A DNA stretch of 64,000 bases, taken from the NCBI RefSeq assembly GCF_001456025.1, contig NZ_LMTZ01000066.1, forward strand, positions 1-64,000. The letters run 5' to 3'. Within the stretch, counting starts at the first letter, position 1; each line of letters begins with the position of its first letter. Under the pieces are notes generated by a model. The model saw nothing but the letters and a program-made list of their open reading frames with translations. It was not told the origin of the DNA and searched no databases. Positions 37,801 through 49,273 of the stretch are shown here, piece by piece. A program made the translations under genes and the position numbers. The stretch is from Mastigocoleus testarum BC008 (GTDB lineage Bacteria > Cyanobacteriota > Cyanobacteriia > Cyanobacteriales > Nostocaceae).

Positions 37801-40523
37801 TTGCTAATAGTGTCATACCTATTGCTTGTATCTGTGGTTCTCCTTTGTATCCATTACTAGTTGTACTGTCAGTCAAACTATCGATTCAATATGGGAATAT
37901 ATCAGCTTCATCTGTTGCCTATGCTAGCTATGGCATTATTGCTTGTACACTCAAACAGGATGTTGATACAGGAGTAAAATTTGGTCAGTTAGCTCTTCAG
38001 GTTTTCTCGCAACTGGATGCTAAAGCCATCAAACCTGCGATATTTAATGCAATGGGGTTATTTATCCTACACCGTAAATCCCATCTTAAAGAAACATTAC
38101 CGCTTCTGCAAGAGGGTTACAAAGTTGCACTCGAAGTTGGAAACCAGGAAATGGCAGGATATAATGCCAAAGCTATTTGTTTTCATTCTTTTTGGTGCAG
38201 TCAAACCCTTGGAGACCTAGAGCAAGAAACTCGCGCTTACTGCAATGGTTTGGTGAAATTGAATCAATTAGCTACTGCTGGTTGGTGTCAAATTTATTGG
38301 CAAACTATTTTAAATTTGTTGGGTCGTGGAGGACAGACAGCGAATATTTTGTCTGGAGAAGCCCTCCAAGAAGGAGAATTTTTACCTCTGCTAGTAGAAG
38401 CCCATGACTTTTTTGGATTATTTATATTCAATTTATACAAACTGATGCTTTGTTATTTGTTTGGGGAAATTGAAGCTGCTCAAAATCATGCAATTGAAGT
38501 CAGGCGCTATTTACTTGCTGCAGTTGGAATGGTTGCGGAACCAGCGTTTTATTTCTATGATTCTTTGAGTATTTTAGCTACTTTAAGTTCAGAATTGGAA
38601 CATAAACCAGAGGTGTTTGTGCAGATAGAAGAAAATCAGACCCAATTGCATCAACAATGGGCACGCTATGCTCCTATGAATCACCAACATAAGGTAGATT
38701 TGGTAGAAGCAGAAAAATGCCGAGTCTTAGGACAAAAAGCAGAAGCGATTGATTTATATGACAAAGCAATATCCGGAGCTAAAGCCAATCACTACCTTCA
38801 GGAAGAAGCAATAGCTAAAGAGTTGGCGGCTAAATTTTACCTCGACTGGGGTAAAGAGAGAATAGCTGCAGATTATATGCAAGAAGCTTACTATTCCTAT
38901 GCTCTTTGGGGAGCTAAAGCCAAAACTGATGACTTAGAAAAATGCTATCCCCAATTACTTGTCCCCATATTACGAAAGCAACATAATCAAATTAGATCGA
39001 GTGAAGCTACTTTCGAGCAGGGTAATCTATCTTCTTTTATCAATCAAACTCTTCAAACAACCTATTCAAGCAGTAGCACTATTTCCCAAGCTCTAGATTT
39101 TGCTACAGTGCTTAAAGCTTCACAAGCATTATCAAGTGAAATTCATACAGAAAAATTAATTTCTAAGTTAATGCAAGTGGTAATGGAAAATGCTGGGGCG
39201 CTCAAATCTGCTTTAATATTGCTCAAAGATAGCACTGCTATTCTCAAAGCATTAGCTACCCCTGAGCGGGGTGTAGAATTAGTAAACATACCATATCAAG
39301 AAAGTACAGATATTCCTACGACAGTACTTAACAATGTCAAACGTAGCTTAAAAATAGTGGTATTAGATGATGCTATACAACAAAACGATTTTTTGGCTGA
39401 TTCATACTTAAGACAGCAACAACCTAAGAGTCTACTTTGTATGCCAATTTTGAATCAAAGTAAATTAATTGGGTTGTTATATCTAGAAAATAAATTAACT
39501 ACTGGCGCATTTACACGGGATCGTGTTTCAGTTTTGAATTTGCTTATAACCCAAGTAGCAATTTCCCTAGAAAATGCCCAACTTTATGGCAAATTAGAAG
39601 ACTATTCCCATACCTTAGAACAAAAAGTTAGCCAGCGTACCCTTCAACTAACACAAAAAGCAACTGAATTAGAGTCTACCCTAGAAAAACTTTACTCGAC
39701 TCAAGCCCAACTTATTCAAGCTGAAAAAATGTCTGGTTTGGGGCAATTAGTTGCTGGTATTGCTCACGAAATTAATAATCCGATCAACTTTATTTACGGT
39801 AATCTGACCCCAGCAACTGAATATGTAGAGTCATTAATTGAATTAATTCATTTGTACCAAATATCCTATCCTCAGCCTTTACCAACCATTCAATCAAAAA
39901 TTGCAGATATAGAACTGGATTTTTTGATTGATGATTTACCAAAACTGCTTGCTTCGATGGGAATAGGGGCACGGCGTATCAGTGAAATTGTTCTTTCATT
40001 GCGGAACTTTTCTCGCTTAGATGAAGCAGAAATGAAACCCGTCGACATTCACTCCGGAATTGATAGCACTCTTTTAATTCTGCAACATCAATTTACTTCA
40101 AATTCCCAACATGCAGAAATTGAAATCATTAAAAAGTACAAGCAAATTCCAAGAGTATACTGTTATGCTTCTGAATTAAATCAAGTATTTATGCATGTTA
40201 TCAGTAATGCAATAGGTGCTTTGCTCCAAAAAATGGAGAATACCTCAAACTTTGATAAACCAAGAATTACTATTTGCACTTCACTTAAGGAGGACAGTAA
40301 GGTATTAATTAGTATTGCTGACAATGGTATTGGTATAAATAAGGCTATTTTAAATAAAATATTCGATCCATTTTTTACTACAAAGCCTGTTGGTAATGGC
40401 AAGGGTTTAGGACTATCAATTAGCTATTCAATTGTGGTAGAAAAACATGGTGGTAATTTGAGTTGTATTTCATCACCTTCAGAGGGAACAGAGTTTCTAA
40501 TTGAGTTACCTCTCAAACAATAA
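34878..40523 (+). CDS. HstK-type dual Ser/Thr-His kinase, tandem paralogue
   Basis: A 1881-aa paralogue of the preceding gene with the same domain order. The Ser/Thr kinase has IHKDIKPDNIL and DFS in place of DFG, the ATPase P-loop is GFSGIGKT (362-369), the GAF lies at about 1407-1565, H1630 is in AGIAHEINNP, and the HATPase has DNGIGI and GKGLGLS G-boxes. The central helical region diverges most from its neighbour, which suggests different inputs. A 28-residue Asn/Ser-rich insert lies just before the P-loop. The 118-bp gap upstream resembles the leader of the first copy (GGTGTA and GGGAA words), consistent with tandem duplication including the promoter. Confidence 0.93.
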   Translation: MTTVLCSPIIPKYQICEQLYQGSRTKVYRAIRKQDSLPVVIKLLTSEYPSFNELLQFRNQYFITKKLNVPGIISPLSLETHGNGYILVMEDKGEISLREYIKNNNLSLIEFLSIAIQLTDILYQLYQNLIIHKDIKPDNILINAKTKQVKLIDFSIASLLSKETQEIKNPNILEGTLAYLSPEQTGRMNRGIDYRSDFYSLGITFFELLTGELPFKSDDAMELVHCHIAQTLPSIDNGNLAANAEKIPQVLSDIVTKLMAKNAEDRYQTALGLKYDLENCLKQLRRTGKIKDFPIAQKDVCDRFIIPEKLYGREAEVKILLEAFNRVSGIENNSNNHTLEKYASSSEPSDSQLKSELMLIAGFSGIGKTAVVKEVHKPIVKQHGYFIKGKFDQFNRNIPFSAFVQAFRDLMGQLLSESDAQLSSWKHKILQALGENGQVIIEVIPELEKIIGKQPSVPELSGSAVQNRFNLLFQNFIQVFTSKEHPLVIFLDDLQWADSASLKLMQLLVGELETSYLLMIGAYRDNEVFSAHPLILTLDGLKKTEAKINTIILKPLSKSSLTQLVADTLSCNPKLAQPLTDIVYQKTQGNPFFATQFIKALYEDGLICFDSQAGYWQCDITKVREVGLTDDVVEFMATQLQKLPTVTQDILQLAACISNQFDLATLAMISDKSEIEAADALWEALQSGLIVPEGEMYKFYLRNDGEYPHTSNTKKITENVSYRFLHDRVQQAAYSLIPDKQKQITHYHIGQILLESMSSEAREDRIFELVNQLNHGTALIIDEKELDELIRLNLQACRKARNASAYQAGLEYAKIGLSLLGDKVWQGQIIPLSSSMDNPGNIPLTEDSTIKEGKYEESLEFHELAAELAFLCGEFEVMEQLIEAVIKHAESILEQVNIYLIRIQANISQNKLTKAIAIAQELLQQLGVSFPETITHKEIQNTIADIDKLIDGRKIEDFAHLPVMSEQEKIAIVRVANSVIPIACICGSPLYPLLVVLSVKLSIQYGNISASSVAYASYGIIACTLKQDVDTGVKFGQLALQVFSQLDAKAIKPAIFNAMGLFILHRKSHLKETLPLLQEGYKVALEVGNQEMAGYNAKAICFHSFWCSQTLGDLEQETRAYCNGLVKLNQLATAGWCQIYWQTILNLLGRGGQTANILSGEALQEGEFLPLLVEAHDFFGLFIFNLYKLMLCYLFGEIEAAQNHAIEVRRYLLAAVGMVAEPAFYFYDSLSILATLSSELEHKPEVFVQIEENQTQLHQQWARYAPMNHQHKVDLVEAEKCRVLGQKAEAIDLYDKAISGAKANHYLQEEAIAKELAAKFYLDWGKERIAADYMQEAYYSYALWGAKAKTDDLEKCYPQLLVPILRKQHNQIRSSEATFEQGNLSSFINQTLQTTYSSSSTISQALDFATVLKASQALSSEIHTEKLISKLMQVVMENAGALKSALILLKDSTAILKALATPERGVELVNIPYQESTDIPTTVLNNVKRSLKIVVLDDAIQQNDFLADSYLRQQQPKSLLCMPILNQSKLIGLLYLENKLTTGAFTRDRVSVLNLLITQVAISLENAQLYGKLEDYSHTLEQKVSQRTLQLTQKATELESTLEKLYSTQAQLIQAEKMSGLGQLVAGIAHEINNPINFIYGNLTPATEYVESLIELIHLYQISYPQPLPTIQSKIADIELDFLIDDLPKLLASMGIGARRISEIVLSLRNFSRLDEAEMKPVDIHSGIDSTLLILQHQFTSNSQHAEIEIIKKYKQIPRVYCYASELNQVFMHVISNAIGALLQKMENTSNFDKPRITICTSLKEDSKVLISIADNGIGINKAILNKIFDPFFTTKPVGNGKGLGLSISYSIVVEKHGGNLSCISSPSEGTEFLIELPLKQ

Positions 40524-40689
40524 AATACACAAACATATTTAATTTAATTTAATTTAATTTAAGCTTTTGGTAAATAAACCAAAATTGGATTAGCACAATT
40601 AACAGAATTACTTCCAATAATACCAATAATAATCGATGAAATATCAAATCATTTAGCCAAAAAATGTAAGTTTTTATGGGTAAAAATTT

Positions 40690-43440
40690 ATGAATCGTTC
40701 TAAAAAAATATCTTTGCGACTATTGCTAGTTTTACCCTTTATTCTCCAAGTTTTCGCTGCCGTGACATTAACGGGGTGGTTATCCCTCAGAAATGGACAA
40801 AAGGCAGTTAATGAAGTTGCAGGTCAACTCAGAACTGAAGTAAGCGATCGCATTAAGCAAAGAGTTTTTACTTACCTCAACGATCCCCATCTGGTTAATG
40901 CTGTGATTGCTGAGGCTATGGAAGAAGGTCTGGTAGATATTAAAGATTTACCTGCCCTAGAGCGATATTTCTGGCGATTGGTAGATAAAAGAATTGTTAA
41001 TTATCTTCAGTTTGGTAGTGCAGAAGGAAATGTTGTTGCAGTTGAACGCTGGAAAGATAATAAATTAGTAGCTAGATATCGAGATCCTTCCACTGCGCCG
41101 ATTCGCGAGGTATACAGCCTCGATAGCAAAGGAAACCGTATCAAACTGATAAAGTCTAAAAAATACGATCCTCGAACTCGTCCATGGTACATCAGTACAG
41201 TTAAAGCTAACGGTCCTTTTTGGAGTCCATTTTATTCACGAGCAGCAACAAAAACTAAGGATCCTGTAGTTGCAACTTCACCTACTCACCCTATTTATGA
41301 TAAATCTGGAAAACTGTTAGGGATTGTTCATAATCTCTTTGAAGTTGGTCAAATACGTGATTTTTTAGCAAGTATCAAAATTGGTCGTAGGGGACAAACC
41401 ATTATTATTGAAAGAAATGGCAATATGGTTGCTAGTTCAAAGATTAAACAACCATATATTGTAAAGGGTAAGAAAGTTGGCAGAATAAACGCTGTAGATT
41501 CCAAAGATCCTATTATTAGCGCTACAGCTAAGTATTTATTTCAATACTTTGGTAACCTTAAAAATATCCAAAAAAGTCACCAATTAGAATTTGATTTTCA
41601 AGGTGAACGTCAGTTTATTGAGATATTACCTATTAATGATGGGCGAGGTATTGATTGGCTGAGTGTGGTTGTTGTTCCTGAATCTGATTTTATGGAACAA
41701 ATTAATGCTAATACACGTACGACCATTTTATTGTGTTTTGCTGCTCTGGCTGTTGCCAGTATCTTGGGTATTTTTACTTCACGTTGGATTACAAAACCGA
41801 TTTTGATCTTGAGTCAAGCTTCAGAAGCGATCGCTGCAGGTAAGCTAGATCAAAATGTTGGTAAATCCCAAGTCAACGAGATTGACATATTAGCCCAGTC
41901 TTTCAATCGCATGGCAAGCCAATTGAAATCTGCGTTTAGTGAACTGCACCACAGCAAGGAAGTGTTAGAACAACGGGTCGAAAAACGCACTCAAGAATTA
42001 AAAATAGCTAAAGAATCCGCAGATGCAGCCAACCAAGCAAAGAGCGAATTCCTTGCCAATATGAGTCATGAGCTGCGAACTCCTCTCAACGGTATTTTAG
42101 GCTATGCCCAAATTCTTAGTCGTGTCAAAACTTTTTCTGAAAAGGAACGGCATGGTGTCGGTATTATCCAACAATGTGGTACACATTTGCTGACTCTGAT
42201 TAACGATATCCTCGACCTTTCTAAAATCGAAGCCCGTAAGTTGGAGGTTATTCCTAAAGCACTATACTTTCCCTCTTTACTCCAAGGTGTTGTGGAAATT
42301 TGTCGGATCCGAGCTGAGCAGAAAGGGATAGATTTTATCTATCAGCCAGATCCTAATCTACCTGAGGGAATTTACACCGATGAAAAACGATTACGTCAGG
42401 TGTTAATTAATCTTTTGAGTAATGCAATAAAGTTTACCCATCAAGGTTCCGTGAGCTTCAAAGTCGAAATAACTCAAAAACTCGAAACTAATTCACAGTA
42501 TATTAACTTTCAAGTTGAGGATACGGGAGTAGGAATCTCCTCTAGCGAGCTAGAACAAATATTCCGACCATTTGAACAAGTTGGTGAGCGGTGTTCTCGC
42601 TCAGAGGGTACAGGTCTTGGTTTAGCCATTAGTCAAAGAATCGTTGAATTGATGGGTAGTAAAATTCAAGTTACTAGCCAAGTTGGAGTTGGTAGTAGTT
42701 TTAACTTTGAAATTGGCTTAAAACTTGCTGAAAATTGGACACAGCAACTGTCAATTAACCGCAGTCAAAAAATCATAGGTTATAACGGATCGCCTCGTCA
42801 TTTACTAATTGTTGATGACAGATGGGAAAATCGTTCAGTTTTGATGGAATTACTCAAGCCACTGGGATTTGAAATTAGTGAAGCAGAAAATGGTAGAGAA
42901 GCTTTGGTTAAAGCTAAACAGCAGCAATTTGATTTGATTATAACTGACATCATGATGCCAGTAATGGATGGTTTTGAGATGCTCAAGCAATTACGTAATG
43001 ATGAAGATATCAAACATTTAACTGTGATTGTTTCTTCAGCATCGGTATCAGAATCGGATCAAAATAAAAGCTTAGATGCAGGTGGTGATGATTTCATACC
43101 TAAACCTGTTAATGCTGAAGATTTATTTTCGTTATTATCTAAGCATCTCCAATTAAATTGGATCTATGAGGAAAATGAGGTGGAATTCAATTCTATCATC
43201 AGCGAAGATGAAGATGATGATGCACTACTTACTGCACCTCCATCGGAGGATTTACAAATACTACTAGATTTAGTCCAAAATGGTTTGTTGCTTAAATTAA
43301 GTAAAACTGCCGAACAAATGGGAAAAAATAGCGATCGCTATTTGCCATTTACAAAAAAAATTGCAGAGTTAGCTAAGCAATTTCAAGTAGAAAAACTTGA
43401 GATATTATTACAGAAATATATTAACTTGGAAAAATCCTAA
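40690..43440 (+). CDS. Hybrid sensor histidine kinase: Cache-HAMP-HisKA-HATPase-REC
   Basis: A 916-aa membrane sensor. The first transmembrane helix is at about 8-30 ([20 protein letters not shown]). A dCache-type extracytoplasmic domain follows ([24 protein letters not shown]), then a second helix near 345-365, HAMP, and HisKA with H460 in [14 protein letters not shown]. The HATPase has VEDTGVGI and [10 protein letters not shown] receiver follows with phosphoacceptor D753 in [11 protein letters not shown], then a ~110-aa tail ([16 protein letters not shown]) shared with the gene at 45528. Cache domains bind small ligands such as amino acids or carboxylates. It lies 166 bp downstream of the second HstK gene. 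Confidence 0.93.
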   Translation: MNRSKKISLRLLLVLPFILQVFAAVTLTGWLSLRNGQKAVNEVAGQLRTEVSDRIKQRVFTYLNDPHLVNAVIAEAMEEGLVDIKDLPALERYFWRLVDKRIVNYLQFGSAEGNVVAVERWKDNKLVARYRDPSTAPIREVYSLDSKGNRIKLIKSKKYDPRTRPWYISTVKANGPFWSPFYSRAATKTKDPVVATSPTHPIYDKSGKLLGIVHNLFEVGQIRDFLASIKIGRRGQTIIIERNGNMVASSKIKQPYIVKGKKVGRINAVDSKDPIISATAKYLFQYFGNLKNIQKSHQLEFDFQGERQFIEILPINDGRGIDWLSVVVVPESDFMEQINANTRTTILLCFAALAVASILGIFTSRWITKPILILSQASEAIAAGKLDQNVGKSQVNEIDILAQSFNRMASQLKSAFSELHHSKEVLEQRVEKRTQELKIAKESADAANQAKSEFLANMSHELRTPLNGILGYAQILSRVKTFSEKERHGVGIIQQCGTHLLTLINDILDLSKIEARKLEVIPKALYFPSLLQGVVEICRIRAEQKGIDFIYQPDPNLPEGIYTDEKRLRQVLINLLSNAIKFTHQGSVSFKVEITQKLETNSQYINFQVEDTGVGISSSELEQIFRPFEQVGERCSRSEGTGLGLAISQRIVELMGSKIQVTSQVGVGSSFNFEIGLKLAENWTQQLSINRSQKIIGYNGSPRHLLIVDDRWENRSVLMELLKPLGFEISEAENGREALVKAKQQQFDLIITDIMMPVMDGFEMLKQLRNDEDIKHLTVIVSSASVSESDQNKSLDAGGDDFIPKPVNAEDLFSLLSKHLQLNWIYEENEVEFNSIISEDEDDDALLTAPPSEDLQILLDLVQNGLLLKLSKTAEQMGKNSDRYLPFTKKIAELAKQFQVEKLEILLQKYINLEKS

Positions 43441-43845
43441 AGCTATTCTAATTCAAAATATCAGGGGTTTACTTATAATTTTATCGGGAGTAATAAGATT
43501 CAATTTCTGGCTATTGTTAGCAGTTATGTAGTTTATGGGAACAATTAGAGAGTATAGCAACCCTAAATGAATCATGAATGAAATTTTAGTATTAGTAACA
43601 AATAGTACTATTATCTTACTCAGTAGCTAATAAGGAGTGAGATAATAGTACTAAATATTTATATATTATTATTTCTCACAAATGATTTAGGATTACTATA
43701 TAAAGTTGTAAAACTATTGAATAAAATTGAATATAATAAAACCGAAAACTTATTTTAAAATCAAAAAATTAAAAAACAAGCTTATTATAAATAAACTTAT
43801 TTCAAAGCAAATTTATATTTAATAACTCTTAAATTTATCTAAATT
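43441..43845. other. AT-rich spacer with long hairpin
   Basis: No gene. It contains an 18-bp near-perfect inverted repeat (43604-43621 and 43635-43652) and otherwise very AT-rich DNA, which should include a promoter for the REC-HK-REC gene. Confidence 0.5.
43604..43652. terminator. Long hairpin AGTACTATTATCTTACTC (possible terminator or regulatory stem)
   Basis: The arms match at 17 of 18 positions around a 13-nt loop. No T-tract follows, so it could instead be a processing or regulatory element between kinase genes. Confidence 0.45.
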
Positions 43846-45489
43846 ATGACTACAGAATTAATAGAATCAACTGGACTGATATTGATAGTTGATGATATTC
43901 CGACTAATCTAGATGTCCTTTCTGAAACCCTCAGTGCGGTGGGCTACGATGTGGCGATCGCTATTAGTGGACAGCGAGCCCTGAAACAATTAGAGCGTAA
44001 ATTACCAGACTTAATTTTACTGGATATAAAAATGCCTGATATGGATGGTTTTGAAATCTGTGAAAAAATCAAAGCAAATCCCAGAACATCTAATATTCCT
44101 GTTATTTTTATGACAGCTTTAACGGACCTAGAGAGCAAAATGAAAGGATTTCAACTAGGGGCGTTAGACTATATTACCAAGCCATTTCAAGAACAAGAAG
44201 TATTTGCCAGAATCAAAACTCATCTACAGTTAAGAAGACTAACTCAAGACTTAGAAAAACAAGTTGCTCTTAAGGTCGTTTCATTACAGCAAGCCAAGCA
44301 AGCAGCAGAAGAAGCGAATATTGCCAAGAGCCAATTTCTTGCTAACATGAGTCACGAACTTCGTACTCCCCTCAACGCAATTTTAGGGATGACTGAAGGA
44401 CTACAGGAGGGAGTTTTTGGTGAAATTAATCAGCAACAAATCAAAGCTCTACAAACTATAGAACGTAGTGGCTCCCATCTCCTGGAGTTAATTAATGAAA
44501 TTCTCGATGTTGCTAAAATTGAGTCGGGTCAGCTAGAGCTAGATTTGACACCCACAGCTATAGGTCCACTATGCCAATCAAGTCTGACTTTTATCAAACA
44601 ACAAGCTCTAAAAAAATCCATCCAATTGGAAATTAAACAATCCTTTCATTTACCTGAAATATCCGCAGACCAACGACGTATCCGTCAAGTATTAATCAAT
44701 CTCCTTAGTAATGCAGTCAAGTTTACTTCGGAAGGGGGACGCATTACATTAGAGGTTAGTCTTCATCAGGGTATTGCTGACCCATATATGGCCAATTCCT
44801 TGCCTCAAACTTACTTACGAATAGCAGTAATTGATACAGGTATTGGTATTGCCCCAGAACATATCAAGAAATTATTTCAGCCTTTCGTTCAAATCGATAG
44901 CGCTTTAAATCGAAAATATGACGGAACAGGCTTGGGTCTTGCACTTGTTAAACGCATTGTTGAACTTCATGGAGGACATGTGGGAGTAACTAGTGAGGTG
45001 GGAATTGGTAGTTGTTTTACACTCGACCTACCCTGTAATAACACTTCTATACAATCTTTTACTAATCTAGAAAATTCTAACAGTAGTAGTTTAGGATTCC
45101 GCCAGCCCGAAGAGGAACTATCTTCCTTAATTTTGTTAGCTGAAGATAATGAAGCGAATATTAATACTATTGCCAGTTATCTAAAAGCTAAGGGTTATCG
45201 CCTTGTTTTGGCAAGAAACGGACGGGAAGCAGTTACTTTAGCCCGTTCGGAAGTCCCAAATTTGATTCTGATGGATATTCAAATGCCAGAAATGGACGGT
45301 CTAGAAGCTATGGAACATATTCGTTGCGAACCCGATCTAATCGATGTACCAATTATTGCTCTCACAGCCTTAGCCATGAACGGCGATCGAGAACGCTGTC
45401 TCGCTGCTGGAGCCAATGATTATCTCAGTAAACCCATCAAGTTGAAAAATCTCCTCAACAGCATTCAGCAATTGTTATCAAGTAATTAA
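43846..45489 (+). CDS. Hybrid response regulator-histidine kinase: REC-HisKA-HATPase-REC
   Basis: A 547-aa cytoplasmic protein. The N-terminal receiver has D60 in [11 protein letters not shown] and K in YITKPF. HisKA has H170 in [14 protein letters not shown]. The HATPase_c shows IDTGIGI and GTGLGLAL. The C-terminal receiver has D477 in [12 protein letters not shown] kinase with input and output receivers acts as a phosphorelay hub. It lacks membrane segments, so its input is likely phosphate from a neighbouring kinase. It ends 38 bp before the next kinase, which suggests cotranscription. Confidence 0.94.
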   Translation: MTTELIESTGLILIVDDIPTNLDVLSETLSAVGYDVAIAISGQRALKQLERKLPDLILLDIKMPDMDGFEICEKIKANPRTSNIPVIFMTALTDLESKMKGFQLGALDYITKPFQEQEVFARIKTHLQLRRLTQDLEKQVALKVVSLQQAKQAAEEANIAKSQFLANMSHELRTPLNAILGMTEGLQEGVFGEINQQQIKALQTIERSGSHLLELINEILDVAKIESGQLELDLTPTAIGPLCQSSLTFIKQQALKKSIQLEIKQSFHLPEISADQRRIRQVLINLLSNAVKFTSEGGRITLEVSLHQGIADPYMANSLPQTYLRIAVIDTGIGIAPEHIKKLFQPFVQIDSALNRKYDGTGLGLALVKRIVELHGGHVGVTSEVGIGSCFTLDLPCNNTSIQSFTNLENSNSSSLGFRQPEEELSSLILLAEDNEANINTIASYLKAKGYRLVLARNGREAVTLARSEVPNLILMDIQMPEMDGLEAMEHIRCEPDLIDVPIIALTALAMNGDRERCLAAGANDYLSKPIKLKNLLNSIQQLLSSN

Positions 45490-45527
45490 TTGAATATGGA
45501 AAAGCAACTTCTAGTAGGTAATTGGAT

Positions 45528-47834
45528 ATGAAAATTAAAAACAAGATTATCTACGGTTACGCACTTGCTTTGGGAATAGCTGTCTTGGGAACAGGAACGG
45601 GATTATTCGTAGGTAACTATTATCAACAACAAGCATTACGAGAACGACAAAATGCTTCTCAGCAAAGAAAGCTTCTGAGTACATTGGAAGTCGATATTTT
45701 ATATAATCGTCCAACTAAGCAACTGGTACCCCATCTAAAAAAACCTCAAGCTTTTCATCGGGAAGGTATGAAGCTTATTCAACGAATTGATAAAATTCAG
45801 AACACCTTGGCTATCTACAATCAATTCGGAAAATCTTCTACTCTAAAAGGTTTACAACCACTACTTGATGATTATGCAATAACTGTTGAAAAGTTTGCAC
45901 AGCAATTACGATATTTTGTTCCCAAGGTTAATACCTTATTACTTGCTTCACCAAATAATAGCCAAAAAGCAGAAAAAAATGTCTTAAATTTGGTAAAAAG
46001 TAAGGAATTTACAGATTTTATTGAATTTCCCGATCGATTAACAGAGTTTTATGAATTAGCGGAAAAACAGGAAAATACTGCTGAAATTAGTTTGCTAAAA
46101 GCTGAAGCAATTCGTACTCAAATTATTATTGCAGGTTTGAGCATCTCAATTGCGATCGCTATTTTCCTTGCCTTACATATTAGTAGAACGATAGCTCAAC
46201 CAATTCAAACTTTAAATAAAATCGCCTTACAAGTCACAAGAGAAGCTAACTTTGATCTGCAAGCACCCATTGAGACCAAAGATGAAGTTGGATTATTAGC
46301 TTCTTCCTTTAATCAACTGATTCATTGTGTCAACCAACTTTTACAGGAACAGCAAATCTATACCAAAAAACTCGAACAAGCAAAAGAGAGCGCCGATGAA
46401 GCTAATCAAGCTAAGAGCGAATTTTTAGCTAATATGAGTCACGAGCTTCGTACTCCCCTCAATGGTATTTTAGGTTATGCACAAATTCTTCGTCGTTCTA
46501 AAGCAGTAAAAGAAAAAGAACGTCATGGCGTTCAAATAATTTATCAATGTGGCTCCCATTTGCTGACATTAATTAATGATATTTTAGATTTATCCAAAAT
46601 CGAAGCTCGCAAACTAGACCTTGAACTCAAACAAATTCACCTTCCCTCTTTCTTGCAAGGAGTTGTGGAAATTTTTCGCGTGCGCTCTGATAAAAAAGGT
46701 ATTGAATTTATTTACCAACCCGATGATAACTTGCCCACAAGTATCTTAGGAGACGAAAAACGACTGCGCCAGGTATTAATAAATCTTTTAAGCAACGCCA
46801 TCAAATTTACTACGAAAGGTAGTGTAACATTTACAGTTGAGCTTGTGGATAGATGTGCAGGAGAAACACAACAACCTATCGCCTCGATTCGGTTTCAAGT
46901 GGAAGATACGGGAATTGGTATAGCTCCTTATGAACTAGAACAAATCTTTCAGCCTTTTGAGCAAGTCGGCGATAAAAAACGTCGTGCAGAGGGTACAGGT
47001 TTAGGTTTGGCGATTAGTCAAAGAATCATTGAACTAATGAATAGCAAAATTCAAGTTCAGAGTGAATTAGGTGTAGGTAGTAATTTTAACTTTGAAGTGG
47101 GCTTAGCAATTTTTCATGACTGGGAACAACAGATTTCAGTAAGCAATGGGCTACAAATTATTGGTTATGAAGGTCCACCTTACCATCTTTTAATTGTTGA
47201 TGACCGATGGGAGAATCGCTCAGTGTTGGTGGAGTTACTAAAACCCCTTGGCTTTGAGGTTACCGAAGCAGAAAACGGTCAAGAAGCATTAATGAAAGCT
47301 AGACGACAACGTTTTGATTTAATACTAACTGACATTATGATGCCGGTAATGAATGGCTTTGAAATGCTAAAACATTTACGCAGTGAAGATAGTATTAAAG
47401 ATTTAACTGTCATTATCTCATCAGCATCGGTCTCAGATATGGATAGACAGATGAGCTTAGATGCAGGTGGTAATGATTTTCTACCCAAACCAATCCATAC
47501 AGAGGATTTATTGACCCTGCTGTCTCAACACTTACGGTTGAATTGGATACATAGTAAAGATGAGAGATATTATACTGCTATTTTCAGTAAAGATGATGAT
47601 GAGCTAATTGTACCTCCCTCTGAAGATTTACAAATATTATTAGAGTTAGCACAAGATGGTTTGCTATTGAAGCTAGGGAAAATGGTTGACCAAATAGGTC
47701 AAAAGAGCGAACGCTATTTACCTTTTACTGAGAAAGTTTCGGAGCTAGCAAAGGAATTTGAAGCAGATAAAATCGAGATACTTATTCAAAAATATCTTTC
47801 CCTTGAAAAACCTTTAAATTCTCTCAAATCATGA
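45528..47834 (+). CDS. Membrane hybrid histidine kinase: TM-sensor-TM-HAMP-HisKA-HATPase-REC
   Basis: A 768-aa product from the ATG at 45528; a TTG two codons upstream is less likely. Two transmembrane helices (about 7-28 and 202-222) flank a ~170-residue helical sensor with no recognised ligand site. HAMP follows, then HisKA with H305 in [12 protein letters not shown], a HATPase, a receiver with D602 in [11 protein letters not shown], and the same [16 protein letters not shown] tail as the Cache kinase at 40690. The DG of MDG is replaced by NG, a mild change. Its HK-REC-tail half is closely similar to the gene at 40690, so only the sensor differs. Confidence 0.93.
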   Translation: MKIKNKIIYGYALALGIAVLGTGTGLFVGNYYQQQALRERQNASQQRKLLSTLEVDILYNRPTKQLVPHLKKPQAFHREGMKLIQRIDKIQNTLAIYNQFGKSSTLKGLQPLLDDYAITVEKFAQQLRYFVPKVNTLLLASPNNSQKAEKNVLNLVKSKEFTDFIEFPDRLTEFYELAEKQENTAEISLLKAEAIRTQIIIAGLSISIAIAIFLALHISRTIAQPIQTLNKIALQVTREANFDLQAPIETKDEVGLLASSFNQLIHCVNQLLQEQQIYTKKLEQAKESADEANQAKSEFLANMSHELRTPLNGILGYAQILRRSKAVKEKERHGVQIIYQCGSHLLTLINDILDLSKIEARKLDLELKQIHLPSFLQGVVEIFRVRSDKKGIEFIYQPDDNLPTSILGDEKRLRQVLINLLSNAIKFTTKGSVTFTVELVDRCAGETQQPIASIRFQVEDTGIGIAPYELEQIFQPFEQVGDKKRRAEGTGLGLAISQRIIELMNSKIQVQSELGVGSNFNFEVGLAIFHDWEQQISVSNGLQIIGYEGPPYHLLIVDDRWENRSVLVELLKPLGFEVTEAENGQEALMKARRQRFDLILTDIMMPVMNGFEMLKHLRSEDSIKDLTVIISSASVSDMDRQMSLDAGGNDFLPKPIHTEDLLTLLSQHLRLNWIHSKDERYYTAIFSKDDDELIVPPSEDLQILLELAQDGLLLKLGKMVDQIGQKSERYLPFTEKVSELAKEFEADKIEILIQKYLSLEKPLNSLKS

Positions 47835-48000
47835 ACACAGAATTGATAGGGCTTATCTAGTTGCTATTAATTGCAAGTATCTATTTTATGTACCTAAATC
47901 TTATATAAAAGTTTTGTTCATATATTTTTTATAGGTTTTGTCCGTAAATACTATTTAAAAATACAAGTTAAATACTTTTAGTAATTCAGGATTATAACTC

Positions 48001-49113
48001 ATGGAAAAACCATCTATTTTAGTTATTGACGATGAACCTGATAATTTTGATGTTATCGAAACCCTCTTGAGTGTCAGTATTGATAATGACAAAGCCTCTT
48101 TGATAAGTAATCAAGGCTACGATCTAAATTATGCTGCCAGCGGACAAGAAGCGATTGCATCTTTAGACACATTCCAGCCCGATCTGATTTTATTGGATGT
48201 AATGATGCCAGGTATGGATGGTATTGAAGTTTGCCAAAGAATAAAAACGATGTCTAAATGGCAAGCAACTCCCATAATTATGGTTACTGCTCTGACTGCT
48301 AAAGCAGACTTAGCTCACTGCTTAAAATCGGGTGCAGATGACTTCATTAGTAAACCAGTAAATCCTCTTGAACTACGTGCTAGAGTTCAGTCCATGTTAA
48401 GGATTAAACAACAGCATGACGAACTGCAAAACTTACTTAAATTTCGAGAAGATATGGCGAACATGATGGTCCACGATCTACGAAGTCCGCTTACTTCTAT
48501 TTTATTTGGTTTGGAACTTCTCAAAAATCCACTATATCCTCAGGAACAACATAAGTATCAAATAAATCAAATTCATTCTTCGGCGCGAGCATTGCAAGCA
48601 TTAATTGATGATTTGCTCAAAGTTGCTCTGTTAGAATCGGGTAAAATTTGTTTAAAGCGTAAAAAAGTTAATATCTATAATCTCGTACAGTCTGCTATTT
48701 CAAATTTTAAAGCGATCGCATCTCAAAAAAATCAGTTACTAGTTAGTCAATTGCTAGATAAATCTAATCAGGAAGTCTCTGTTGATTTTGCTATGATGCA
48801 TCGAACATTAGATAATCTTCTATCAAATGCTATTAAGTTTTCTCCACACAACAGCAAAATTGTAGTGAATGTGGAATTCCCTAATTCTAACAATTGCAGA
48901 ATTCAGGTTATTGACTCTGGACCAGGTGTTCCTGATGGTTTATCCCAAAAGATTTTTGATAAATATGAGGTCGGTAATTTAATGTCAGGTGTTTCTCAAA
49001 TAGGATTGGGTTTAGCCTTTTGTAAAATGGTTGTTGAAGCCCATGGAGGTAATATTTGTGTAAAAAACAATCAACCACAAGGAGCTATTTTTGAAATTAG
49101 TTTAGCGGCATAG
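48001..49113 (+). CDS. Response regulator-histidine kinase (REC-HisKA-HATPase)
   Basis: A 370-aa cytoplasmic protein. The receiver has D66 in LLDVMMPGMDG and K in ISKPV. HisKA has a variant H-box, H158 in MMVHDLRSPLTSI, and the HATPase_c ends in VIDSGPGV and QIGLGLAF. The REC-HK order resembles cyanobacterial hybrid kinases that receive phosphate and pass it to a separate regulator. No DNA-binding output domain lies in this cluster, so the final output must be elsewhere. It lies 166 bp downstream of the HAMP kinase and is the last gene of the signalling block. Confidence 0.92.
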   Translation: MEKPSILVIDDEPDNFDVIETLLSVSIDNDKASLISNQGYDLNYAASGQEAIASLDTFQPDLILLDVMMPGMDGIEVCQRIKTMSKWQATPIIMVTALTAKADLAHCLKSGADDFISKPVNPLELRARVQSMLRIKQQHDELQNLLKFREDMANMMVHDLRSPLTSILFGLELLKNPLYPQEQHKYQINQIHSSARALQALIDDLLKVALLESGKICLKRKKVNIYNLVQSAISNFKAIASQKNQLLVSQLLDKSNQEVSVDFAMMHRTLDNLLSNAIKFSPHNSKIVVNVEFPNSNNCRIQVIDSGPGVPDGLSQKIFDKYEVGNLMSGVSQIGLGLAFCKMVVEAHGGNICVKNNQPQGAIFEISLAA

Positions 49114-49273
49114 TAGCATTGACTACCATATAAATGGATTAACTTGATATTGATTAAACCTGCTAACGTGTTTATGCTTAACTCATTAACAGGTTTATGG
49201 GATGAGTTTTTTAATTTTAGAGTTGTCTGATGCACTAGAAATTTATTTGAGAATTTTCGTCTTCTGGATTAGC

